Source: Candidatus Zhuqueibacterota bacterium RBG_16_48_16 (GTDB lineage Bacteria; Zhuqueibacterota; Zhuqueibacteria; Residuimicrobiales; Sediminimicrobiaceae). From it: a DNA stretch of 21,877 nucleotides. The notes below the pieces were generated by a model that saw only the letters and a list, made by a program, of their open reading frames with translations, searched no databases and was not told where the DNA came from. Shown here one piece after another: positions 15,106 through 21,877 of this stretch. The DNA is taken from NCBI GenBank assembly GCA_001771235.1, contig METF01000305.1, forward strand, positions 1 through 21,877, in the 5' to 3' direction. Position 1 is the stretch's first letter; every line of letters begins with the position of its first letter. A program made the position numbers and the translations under genes.

Positions 15106-15133
15106 TTGACATTTAGGATATTATTTATAACAT
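15106..15133 (+). promoter_or_regulatory. Promoter of the plus-strand 6S RNA candidate
   Basis: A perfect TTGACA (15106-15111) and TAACAT (15128-15133) are spaced 16 bp apart in AT-rich DNA. The predicted start is near 15139-15141, a few bases before the closing stem of the RNA. Nothing coding lies downstream on this strand. Confidence 0.6.
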
Positions 15134-15138
15134 TGACC

Positions 15139-15331
15139 AAGTAAATTCCCTGTCTGAAGACGCAGTCGCAAATTGAAGAACCAACACCTTTAATTTGGGA
15201 ACTTAGCTCTGGGCGTGTATTACAGGCCTCCTCTTCCACCTGGAAGTGAGTGGAAGTAAAAAATGTTCAGGCGGTGCCCACCGTGGCTAACCCGGTTCTC
15301 AAAAGCCCTGTGTCTTCTCCAGGGATTTTTT
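15139..15331 (+). ncRNA. ssrS: Candidate 6S RNA
   Basis: 6S RNA binds the housekeeping RNA polymerase holoenzyme by imitating an open promoter. The evidence is structural. The ends form a long closing stem: TCCCTG (15147-15152) with CAGGGA (15320-15325), a small internal loop, then GAAGACGCAG (15156-15165) with CTGTGTCTTC (15308-15317, one G-U). Inside, AGAACC (15177-15182) pairs with GGTTCT (15294-15299), GGG (15197-15199) with CCC (15291-15293), TTAGC (15203-15207) with GCTAA (15286-15290), and TGGGC (15210-15214) with GCCCA (15276-15280). CTTCCAC/GTGGAAG (15233-15256) is a terminal-arm hairpin. The result is an interrupted rod with unpaired bubbles, about 190 nt long, ending in six T (15326-15331). 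Length, rod shape, promoter and U-tail all fit 6S. I have not aligned it to the family, so another structured RNA remains possible. Confidence 0.65.
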
Positions 15332-15391
15332 ATTGGATGTGTCCCCGGCCCCCAAAAATCTCTACCGCGCAATTTCAAAGCAAAGCAACTG

Positions 15392-15498
15392 TTCATCCCA
15401 CGAAACACACGAAACAAACAAAATGAATGAGAATAATACCAAAAGCAATTACGGCATGGAGAGTTCTTTCGTTTATTTCGTGTGTTTAGTGGGCTGAA
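15392..15498. repeat. Inverted-repeat element with 'cccac.aaacacacgaaa' arms
   Basis: The 28-bp arms at 15392-15419 and 15471-15498 match with only a few mismatches (core CCCACGAAACACACGAAA). They surround about 50 bp of unrelated sequence. A single arm of the same family lies at 17245-17272, on the other side of comM. The element begins 32 bp past the comM stop codon and could fold in the mRNA 3' end. Confidence 0.7.
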
Positions 15499-15529
15499 TG
15501 GATAAAGCGCACATCTTGTCCGCGCCGTC

Positions 15530-17065
15530 TTAGTAAAGCCCAGTCCTGTCCAACGAACGGTACTGAATGGCTTCACTGACATGCTCAGGGGTGATCCTCT
15601 CCGATAAAGATAAATCCGCTATGGTTCGTGAGACTTTTAAGATGCGGTCATAAGCCCGGGCCGACAAGCCCAAATTGGTGATCGCCATCTTGAGCAGCTC
15701 TGCCCCCTGCGCGTCCACCTGGCAGTATTTACGGATTTCGGCGGATTCCATACGTGCGTTGCAAAATAACCGGGGATGATCCTTAAATCGCTCCAATTGG
15801 CTTTTCCTGGCCTTTTCCACGCGCATGCGAATTTCCTGCGACGATTCGCCGGTCGCTTCGCTGCTGAGCTCCTTGTACTTGACGGCAGGCACGTCAATGT
15901 GGATGTCAATGCGATCCAGCAGTGGGCCGGAAATTCTTGCCAAATATCGCTGAATGTTCATAGCGCCACACGAGCATTCGTGGGTCGGATCGCTAAAATA
16001 TCCGCAGGGACAGGGATTCATGGCGGCGGCCAGCATAAATTCCGCCGGATAAGTCAGTGACAGCATGGCGCGCGAAATTGTGACTTTGCCGTCTTCAAGC
16101 GGTTGGCGCAATACTTCCAGGACATTTTTCTTGAATTCCGGCAGCTCGTCTAAAAACAGCACGCCGTTGTGGGCAAAACTCACTTCGCCGGGTTTAGGAA
16201 TGGTTCCCCCGCCAATCAGCCCGGCATCGCTGATGGTGTGGTGCGGTGAGCGAAACTGGCGCGTGGCAATGAGCGCATCGCCGGACGGTAAATGCCCGGC
16301 CACCGAATAAATCTTTGTCGTTTCCAGCGATTCCCGCAGACTGAGATCGGGCAATATCGTCGGGATGCGTTTGGCCAACATGGTTTTGCCGGAACCCGGC
16401 GGCCCGATCATGACGATGTTATGGCCTCCGGCCGCGGCAACCTCAAGCGCTCTTTTTACGTGCTCCTGTCCTTTGACGTCACGAAAATCAAGGTGGTAAT
16501 TTCTTCTATCCGAAAAAATCTTTTTCAGATCGACCGAGTGCGAGAGCCTCGACTCGTCGGTGTTGAAAAAATTGACCGTATCCAACAGGGATGCGACCGG
16601 GATCACCTCGAGCTCCACGGCCATGGCCGCCTCGTCGGCATTTTCTTTAGGGAGAATAATGCCCCTGATCTTTTCCTTAGCCACCTCCACAGCAATCGGC
16701 AAGGCCCCGTGGATCGGTCTCAGACTTCCGTCCAGGCTTAGCTCGCCTAAAATAATGTATTGTCCAAGCTTCGTATCGTTCACATGGCCCAAAGCCGCCA
16801 GTATACCGACGGCAATCGGCAGATCGAAGGCAGCGCCCTCTTTTCGAATATCCGCGGGCGCAAGATTGACGGTGATCCTTTTGATGGGAAAGCGAAATCC
16901 GGAATTCTTTATGGCCGCCTTGACCCGTTCTTTCGATTCCCGCACGGCGCCTTCCGGCAGGCCAACGGTGGCAAAGTAGGGCATATCACCCTCTAAGTGA
17001 GATTCGACTTTTACGATGTAGGCATCGATCCCAAGAACTGCGGCGCTCAAGACTGTTGACAGCAT
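15530..17065 (-). CDS. comM: ComM/YifB family Mg-chelatase-like AAA+ protein
   Basis: AAA+ helicase-like protein of the ComM/YifB family; in naturally competent bacteria ComM promotes branch migration during integration of incoming DNA. The 511 residues show the N-terminal LonC-like domain (VGLPEGAVRESKERVKAAI, then GELSLDGSLRPI). The AAA+ core has Walker A GPPGSGKT (221-228) and Walker B VLFLDELPEF (302-311). A cysteine-rich insertion, NPCPCGYF...CSCGA, typical of the family, and the C-terminal ARAYDRILKVSRTIADL lid complete it. GGGGAG precedes the ATG. It is flanked by copies of one dispersed repeat. The family is widespread outside competent species, so competence should not be inferred from this gene alone. 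Confidence 0.95.
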   Translation of the reverse strand: MLSTVLSAAVLGIDAYIVKVESHLEGDMPYFATVGLPEGAVRESKERVKAAIKNSGFRFPIKRITVNLAPADIRKEGAAFDLPIAVGILAALGHVNDTKLGQYIILGELSLDGSLRPIHGALPIAVEVAKEKIRGIILPKENADEAAMAVELEVIPVASLLDTVNFFNTDESRLSHSVDLKKIFSDRRNYHLDFRDVKGQEHVKRALEVAAAGGHNIVMIGPPGSGKTMLAKRIPTILPDLSLRESLETTKIYSVAGHLPSGDALIATRQFRSPHHTISDAGLIGGGTIPKPGEVSFAHNGVLFLDELPEFKKNVLEVLRQPLEDGKVTISRAMLSLTYPAEFMLAAAMNPCPCGYFSDPTHECSCGAMNIQRYLARISGPLLDRIDIHIDVPAVKYKELSSEATGESSQEIRMRVEKARKSQLERFKDHPRLFCNARMESAEIRKYCQVDAQGAELLKMAITNLGLSARAYDRILKVSRTIADLSLSERITPEHVSEAIQYRSLDRTGLY

Positions 17066-17244
17066 GCAACTCCCCTGGCAATCGTGTTGATGTTTGGAAA
17101 AAAATTATCAGGTTTGTCGGATATTCTATTATGGAACACCCTGCCCCAAACACGGGCCACCCGCCAATTTATTTTTGGCAAAAATAGGGAATTAAAATCA
17201 ACAAAGCAATCATTTAATAAGGCATGACTCTTCTATAGTAGCTA

Positions 17245-17272
17245 TTCAGCCCACGAAACACACTAAATAAAC
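17245..17272. repeat. Single arm of the 'cccac.aaacacac' repeat
   Basis: TTCAGCCCACGAAACACACT and the following AAATAAAC match the arms of the element at 15392-15498. No second arm is seen nearby, so this is a solo or decayed copy. It lies in the 266-bp gap upstream of comM. The rest of that gap is AT-rich, with a 5-bp hairpin GCCAA/TTGGC at 17163-17179 and no clear promoter. Confidence 0.6.
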
Positions 17273-17331
17273 TAACACTATTTCCATACATTCCTGAGAA
17301 AACTCCTGCAAAAAACCCGCATCCGTTGATA

Positions 17332-17940
17332 TCATAGTCTACTGCTCGCCTTGATAAATTCGGCCTTCAATTCTTCGTAATTATTAGCCACAGGAAATTG
17401 GGGAAATTGCCGGCTAACACTTTCAGGCGGGCGGAATAATATGCCTGCATCCGCTTCACCGAGCATGGATGTGTCGTTAAAAGAGTCTCCCGCGGCAATG
17501 ACTTTGTATTTGAGCTGATGAAGGGCGATCACCGCCTGCCGCTTTTGATCCTTTTGTCGGAGCTTATAATCGCATATACTGTCATTTTCATCCACTACGA
17601 GCTTGTTACAAAAGAGCGTCGGATAACCGAGCTGCCTCATCAAAGGTGCGGCGAATTGGTAGAAGGTGTCGGACACGATAATGACCTGAAACCGCTGCCG
17701 CAGCCAGGACAAAAAATCCTTCGCTCCTTCCAAAGGACCCATGTTATCGATGACAGCCTGAATATCCGCTAAACCCAATTTGTGCGTTTTTAAAATTTCC
17801 AGCCGCTGCCGCATTAAAACATCGTAATCGGCCACGTCCCTGGTCGTTGCTTTGAGCTTGTCAATGCCGGTCGCATGGGCAAAATTGATCCAGATCTCCG
17901 GTACCAATACTCCTTCCAAATCCAGGCAGGCTACTTCCAT
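17332..17940 (-). CDS. thrH: ThrH: phosphoserine phosphatase / homoserine phosphotransferase
   Basis: HAD-superfamily enzyme, 202 residues. The N-terminus MEVACLDLEGVLVPEIWINF is nearly the same as that of Pseudomonas ThrH, as I remember it. HAD motifs are D7/E9 in DLEGVLVPE, S90 in VSDTF, the basic QKRQAV segment, and D152/D156 in AGDSFNDTSML. ThrH-type enzymes dephosphorylate phosphoserine and can transfer its phosphate to homoserine, giving O-phosphohomoserine for threonine synthase. The frame is open to 17991, overlapping thrC, but the ATG at 17940 has AGGAG at ideal distance and matches the family N-terminus. It directly follows thrC, in the place where thrB would be expected. Whether it replaces ThrB depends on the rest of the genome. 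Confidence 0.92.
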   Translation of the reverse strand: MEVACLDLEGVLVPEIWINFAHATGIDKLKATTRDVADYDVLMRQRLEILKTHKLGLADIQAVIDNMGPLEGAKDFLSWLRQRFQVIIVSDTFYQFAAPLMRQLGYPTLFCNKLVVDENDSICDYKLRQKDQKRQAVIALHQLKYKVIAAGDSFNDTSMLGEADAGILFRPPESVSRQFPQFPVANNYEELKAEFIKASSRL

Positions 17941-17987
17941 GAGGTTCTCCTGTGCGCTGTTTGCATCTTCCTCCTCTTGTGATTTGC

Positions 17988-19295
17988 TCAAAATGACAAT
18001 AAATCGGTCAGGGCGCCAAAATCGGCTGGTATTTTTGTGGCGTTCTTGGGCAATTCCAAAGCCTTTTGCAATTCTTCCGGCAGGGGAAAATCTTTTTCTA
18101 TTGCCCCGGAGACAATATCATGAAATTTCCCGGCATGAGCGGTCGATAGAATGAGAAATGATTCGTCACTCGCAGGCGAACACTCCTGGCGAAAACGGTC
18201 AACCGCGGCAAATCCCACAGACGTATGCGGATCGATAATATAAGAAAACGAAGAATGGACAGACTTTATCATCGCTCGTGTCTCTTCATCGCTCACCGAC
18301 GTTGACCAGAGATGTTTTTTTAAAAGCTGCGGATCGTGATCAAAAATCCGGATTATTCGCTCCCAGTTGCTCGGATTGCCTACGTCCATGGCGTTGGAAA
18401 GGGTTTCGATGGATGGCCTGGGCCGGTATGCCCCGGTCTCGAGATAATCCGGGACGACGCGGTTGGCATTGACCGCCGCAACGAACTTATTCACGGGCAA
18501 TCCCGACTGCTGCGCGAACAGCCCGCCGCAGAGGTTGCCGAAATTGCCGCTCGGAACGCAGACGTTGACTTTAGGATAACCAGCATCGAGAAGCGTCGAT
18601 ACCGCCCAGCCGTAATAGAATGATTGCGGCAACAATCTGCCGATGTTTATCGAGTTTGCAGAGGTGAGGTTGAATCGCTTTTTTAAATTCCGATCCGCAA
18701 AAGCTTTTTTTACCAAAGCCTGGCAATCGTCGAATGTTCCTTCCACTTCGAGCGCCAGTACGTTGTCGCCGATGGTCGTCAACTGTTTTTCCTGGAGGCC
18801 GCTCACTTTGCCGGAAGGATAGAGGAGCACGACCCGAATGCCTTCAATCCGGTGATAGGCGCGGGCCACGGCGCTGCCGGTGTCTCCCGAAGTGGCAACG
18901 AGAATGGTGATTTCGCGCTGTCTTTTTTCATGAAAATAGCACATCGCTCGTGCCATAAAACGGGCGCCAAAATCTTTAAAAGAGAGGGTCGGGCCGTGAA
19001 AAAGCTCCAGGCATAACGTCTGCCGGTCGAGGGTCTTCAGGATCGGGGAAAACGTATAGGCCTGTTGAATGATCTCATAAAGCGGCTCATCGGGAATCTC
19101 TTCGCTGAACCAGGGCCGTGCGACGTCGAAGATAAATTGGTTGTAACTTTTATCTTTGGTCGATGTTGATTTCCCGCCATACAATTGTGGAAACGATTCC
19201 GGCATAAACAATCCGCCATCGACTGCCTGGCCGGTAAACAACGCCTCCTCAAAATTGACGACAGGTGATTTTTTTCTCGTGCTATAGAATTTCAT
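17988..19295 (-). CDS. thrC: Threonine synthase
   Basis: PLP enzyme that converts O-phosphohomoserine to threonine, the last step of the pathway. The 435-residue protein begins with the ThrC-type FYSTRKKSPVVNFEEALFTG. It has the PLP lysine K107 in GPTLSFKDFGARFMAR, the VATSGDTGSAVA loop, and NSINIGRLLPQ and PSGNFGNLCGGLFA, which bind cofactor and substrate. It is the longer, E. coli/yeast-like subclass. The ATG at 19295 has no clear ribosome-binding site. It follows thrA by 186 bp, filled partly by a heptad repeat palindrome, and is followed directly by thrH. Confidence 0.96.
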   Translation of the reverse strand: MKFYSTRKKSPVVNFEEALFTGQAVDGGLFMPESFPQLYGGKSTSTKDKSYNQFIFDVARPWFSEEIPDEPLYEIIQQAYTFSPILKTLDRQTLCLELFHGPTLSFKDFGARFMARAMCYFHEKRQREITILVATSGDTGSAVARAYHRIEGIRVVLLYPSGKVSGLQEKQLTTIGDNVLALEVEGTFDDCQALVKKAFADRNLKKRFNLTSANSINIGRLLPQSFYYGWAVSTLLDAGYPKVNVCVPSGNFGNLCGGLFAQQSGLPVNKFVAAVNANRVVPDYLETGAYRPRPSIETLSNAMDVGNPSNWERIIRIFDHDPQLLKKHLWSTSVSDEETRAMIKSVHSSFSYIIDPHTSVGFAAVDRFRQECSPASDESFLILSTAHAGKFHDIVSGAIEKDFPLPEELQKALELPKNATKIPADFGALTDLLSF

Positions 19296-19369
19296 CGTGG
19301 CGATAATTTATTCTATCATCCAGGGAAACTTTTTTAACAAAATTTTTGTACGGCACTCGAATAATTTTT

Positions 19370-19451
19370 GTGAAACGTGAAAAGTCAAACATGAAACGAA
19401 AAACATTGAAAACGGTCTTTGCCGTTTCACTTTTCACGTTTGACGTTTCAC
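19370..19451. repeat. Heptad-phased palindrome of GTGAAAM units, copy 2
   Basis: Four 7-bp units run from 19370 to 19397: GTGAAAC, GTGAAAA, GTCAAAC and ATGAAAC. They are mirrored by four inverted units at 19424-19451: GTTTCAC, TTTTCAC, GTTTGAC and GTTTCAC. The centre is a perfect hairpin, AAACGG (19410-19415) with CCGTTT (19422-19427). The array sits between thrA and thrC. The same unit is present at 9937-9971. Confidence 0.75.
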
Positions 19452-19481
19452 TTTCGCTTTGGCGCCTCAAGAATGTTCAGG

Positions 19482-21877
19482 CTAGGCCAGATGTAACGCC
19501 AGGCTGATGATGTCCGCAAAAATGCCCCCGGCGGTCACTTCTCTGCCTGCTCCCGGTCCATGCACGGTCAGCGGCGACTCGAAATAGCGTTTTGTGGTAA
19601 TCTGCACGATGTTATCCGTGGCGCTTGCTTTGGAAAGCAAATGATCGCTCGGAATTTCCATGATGCCCACTTTGCAGACGCCTTCATTGAAAGCGGCTAC
19701 ATAACGAAGCCGGTTGCCGCTGGCTGTGGCATGCTCGTGCATTTGTTTAAATTTTGCATCCTCCGCAGGCAGCTTTTTCCAAAACGTCTCGAGGTCGCCT
19801 TCCATATAATGCTCCGGCAAAACCGGCGTCAGTTGAACATCGTCCAGCTCCAGCTTGTGGCCGCTCTCTCTTGCCAGGATCAATATTTTGCGCGCAACGT
19901 CCAGGCCCGACAGGTCGTCACGTGGATCCGGCTCGGTGAAGCCGTTATCATGAGCATCCTTGACGATCCTGCTGAATGGCTTGCCGGTTGCCAGGTTGTT
20001 AAAAATATAGCTCAGCGTGCCGGACAATATCCCCTCGATTTTAATAATATCGTCGCCGCTGTAAATCAGGTTCTGAAGCGTACTGATGACCGGCAGACCG
20101 GCGCCGACCGTAGCTTCGTAACGATAATGCAGCCGATGATCTTTGGTCAGCTTTTTCAGCTCGTCGTAACAGCTCTGTTCCATGGTGTTGGCCTTTTTGT
20201 TCGGCGTCACGATGTGAAGGCCAGCCCGCAGGAATTCCGCATACCGGCGAGATATTTCGTCAGCCGCCGTGCAGTCGATAATGATCGTATTGACCAGGCG
20301 AAAGCTTTTCAGCTTTTTTAAAATTTCATCTATACTGGTCTTGTTCTCAGAGGCCTGAAGAAGCTCCTTCCATTTTGACAGATCGATACCGTGTTCATCG
20401 ATGACCATTTTATCGACATTCGCCACTCCGCAAATATTGAGCTGTAAACCCTTACGCTGAAGCAGCTCATCCTTCTCCTCCTGAATTTGCTTCAACAGCA
20501 CCGAGCCGATCGATCCCACACCGATGACGAACAGATTCGCCACGGTTTTCGACAGATAAAAAGCGGAATGAATGACGTTCACCGCCTTTTCGGCATTTTG
20601 GCTGTTGACGATGAGAGAGACGTTCCTCTCCGAAGATCCCTGGGCAATGGCGATGATATTGATGGAATTTTTTCCCAGGGAATCAAACAGCTTGCCGGCA
20701 ATGCCCGGTGTGCCTTTCATATTATCGCCAACCGCGGCAACAATGGTCAGGTTGTCGGTTCTGATAATTTTGTCAATCTTGCCCGAGATGATCTCACTGT
20801 CAAATTCCTCGGTCAACGCTTTTCTGGCCAAATCCGCATCCAGAGTTCGAATCGCAAAACAGATGCTGTGCTCCGAAGATGCCTGCGAAATCATGATGAC
20901 GTTTATCTTATTCCTTGCCAGCGTTCCGAACAAGCGACTGGCCACTCCCGGAACGCCGACCATGCCGCTGCCCTGCAGATTGAGCAGCGATATGCCGCCG
21001 AACGAGGCAATGCCCTTGACCGGAAAATCGGAATCGTCGCTGCTTTTTGTGATGGTCGTTCCCGGCCTTTCCGGGTGAAAACTGTTTTTGATCAGCACCG
21101 GGATATCTTGCACTACCGCCGGATGTATGGTTTGCGGATGGATGACCTTTGCGCCAAAATAGGACATCTCCATCGCCTCCTCGTAACTGACGCGAGGCAG
21201 GACAAAGGCTTCCTTGATCAGACGCGGGTCTGCGCTCATGAATCCGTCTACATCGGTCCAGATCTCGATCCGGTCTGCTTTTAGGGCCGCGCCGATGAGA
21301 GATGCCGTATAATCCGAGCCGCCGCGCCCCAGTGTTGTGGTCACGCCGCCGGATGTCGCACCGATAAAACCGGTGACGACATAGACCTTATCGTCTTTTA
21401 TTGCTTTCTTTAAGCGAATATTCGTCTCGTGCGTATCAACACCCGCCCGGCCATGGTTGTCATCGGTCACGATGACATTCCTGGCGTCGATAAATTCCGC
21501 GGCAATTCCTTTCTTTTGTAAAAGCCGGCTCATCAAAAAGGCGCACAGTCTTTCACCAAAGCTCAGGACAAAATCCAGGGTTCGCGGCGAACATTCGCGG
21601 ACAAAAGAGATGCCTTTAACAATGTCTTTTAATTCGGTGGTGATCTCCTCGACTTGTTTCTTTGTATTCAGGTCAAGCATGACCTCATGAAACCCGGACT
21701 CATATTTTTGGCTTATGAGTTCCAGGATCGATTGCGCCTTATCGCTGTTGGCGGTTGCTTCATGCGCGGCCTCGAGCAGCATGTCCGTAACACCCGCCAT
21801 GGCGGAAACGACGACGACCGATTGAGTGCATTCGTGGGCCGCGTCGTCGATGATGCGTGCCACATTTTTGATCCTGT
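19482..21877 (-). CDS. thrA: Bifunctional aspartokinase / homoserine dehydrogenase (5' partial)
   Basis: Catalyses the first and third steps from aspartate to homoserine. The reading frame is open to the window edge. The first visible residues (RIKNVARIIDDAAHE) correspond to roughly residue 15-20 of a normal protein, so the KFGGTS start lies outside. Visible parts, in order: the kinase domain with SFGERLCAFLMS and TTLGRGGSDYTASLIGAAL, then two ACT regulatory domains. The homoserine dehydrogenase domain begins with the Rossmann motif VIGVGSIGSVLL and contains TPNKKANT, YEATVGAGLPVI, GILSGTLSYIFN and EPDPRDDLSGLDVARK, all conserved. The ACT domains suggest feedback control by threonine. No homology-breaking frameshift is seen. 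Confidence 0.96.
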   Translation of the reverse strand, partial: RIKNVARIIDDAAHECTQSVVVVSAMAGVTDMLLEAAHEATANSDKAQSILELISQKYESGFHEVMLDLNTKKQVEEITTELKDIVKGISFVRECSPRTLDFVLSFGERLCAFLMSRLLQKKGIAAEFIDARNVIVTDDNHGRAGVDTHETNIRLKKAIKDDKVYVVTGFIGATSGGVTTTLGRGGSDYTASLIGAALKADRIEIWTDVDGFMSADPRLIKEAFVLPRVSYEEAMEMSYFGAKVIHPQTIHPAVVQDIPVLIKNSFHPERPGTTITKSSDDSDFPVKGIASFGGISLLNLQGSGMVGVPGVASRLFGTLARNKINVIMISQASSEHSICFAIRTLDADLARKALTEEFDSEIISGKIDKIIRTDNLTIVAAVGDNMKGTPGIAGKLFDSLGKNSINIIAIAQGSSERNVSLIVNSQNAEKAVNVIHSAFYLSKTVANLFVIGVGSIGSVLLKQIQEEKDELLQRKGLQLNICGVANVDKMVIDEHGIDLSKWKELLQASENKTSIDEILKKLKSFRLVNTIIIDCTAADEISRRYAEFLRAGLHIVTPNKKANTMEQSCYDELKKLTKDHRLHYRYEATVGAGLPVISTLQNLIYSGDDIIKIEGILSGTLSYIFNNLATGKPFSRIVKDAHDNGFTEPDPRDDLSGLDVARKILILARESGHKLELDDVQLTPVLPEHYMEGDLETFWKKLPAEDAKFKQMHEHATASGNRLRYVAAFNEGVCKVGIMEIPSDHLLSKASATDNIVQITTKRYFESPLTVHGPGAGREVTAGGIFADIISLALHLA

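Larger units (their letters stand above)
14924..15529. other. 606-bp non-coding stretch between the NfeD protease and comM
   Basis: No convincing protein gene is seen on either strand. It contains, in order, a possible nfeD promoter, a plus-strand promoter with a 6S RNA candidate (15139-15331), and an inverted-repeat element (15392-15498) just after the comM stop codon. The RNA gene is therefore divergent from nfeD and convergent with comM. Confidence 0.75.

Noticed and set aside
15139..15331. Signal-recognition-particle RNA or a riboswitch instead of 6S RNA
   Set aside because: The conserved SRP loop (GGAAG followed by AGCAG) is absent, the RNA is longer than small SRP RNA, and no gene follows on the plus strand for a riboswitch to control.
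14979..15582. Minus-strand open frames of 86 and 120 codons in the gap upstream of the NfeD protease
   Set aside because: Low-complexity, unlike any family I know. They overlap the 6S RNA candidate, a repeat and the end of comM.
17332..17991. Longer ThrH start overlapping thrC
   Set aside because: The extra 17 residues are polar and unlike the family, and the internal ATG at 17940 has a strong ribosome-binding site.
19560..21284. Two long plus-strand open frames (about 253 and 265 codons) opposite thrA
   Set aside because: They lie antisense to a clearly conserved gene, show no recognisable domain, and are explained by the codon pattern of thrA.

Overview
The window reads as a bacterial chromosome segment of moderate GC content. 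It is densely packed: every protein gene is on the minus strand, and the only plus-strand gene I can support is an RNA. The gene set suggests a Gram-negative member of the FCB superphylum or a relative, such as an uncultured KSB1/Calditrichota-like lineage. The pointers are a PorV/UPF0164-type outer-membrane barrel with a signal peptide, a stomatin/NfeD pair, a fused aspartokinase-homoserine dehydrogenase, and many palindromic intergenic repeats. The taxonomic placement is inference; no rRNA or marker tree is available here.

Layout in the direction of transcription, from high to low coordinates. (1) A threonine block: thrA (5' end cut off by the window edge), thrC and thrH. No thrB is present in this cluster, and ThrH may supply O-phosphohomoserine instead. 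(2) comM (yifB), a Mg-chelatase-like AAA+ protein. (3) A 606-bp non-coding stretch holding a repeat element and, on the plus strand, a strong 6S RNA (ssrS) candidate: a TTGACA promoter, a rod-like fold closed by a 16-bp interrupted stem, and a U-tract end, about 190 nt in all. (4) A membrane serine protease of the NfeD/STOPP class and its slipin/stomatin partner. Two copies of the same ~140-bp nested-palindrome repeat lie on either side of the slipin gene. (5) A class-V aminotransferase-like PLP enzyme, a PorV-like barrel and peptide deformylase. (6) The classical lipid-synthesis operon yceD-rpmF-plsX-fabH-fabD-fabG-acpP-fabF-rnc, behind a clear sigma70-like promoter, followed by an acyl-CoA dehydrogenase and a good intrinsic terminator. 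(7) A gene-free left end (1-494) with two unrelated inverted-repeat elements.

The fab block makes acyl-ACP (FabD, FabH, FabG, AcpP, FabF) and converts it to acyl-phosphate (PlsX) for phospholipid synthesis. It is co-transcribed with ribosome-related genes (L32, YceD, RNase III), the usual link between growth and membrane synthesis. The acpP-fabF spacer is unusually long and structured and may help set a high AcpP:FabF ratio.

The protein genes are mostly housekeeping. I see no CRISPR array, prophage, transposase gene, toxin-antitoxin pair or defence island. The less ordinary content is in the intergenic DNA: the 6S RNA candidate, four or five families of palindromic or heptad-phased repeats, and conditional-looking hairpins.
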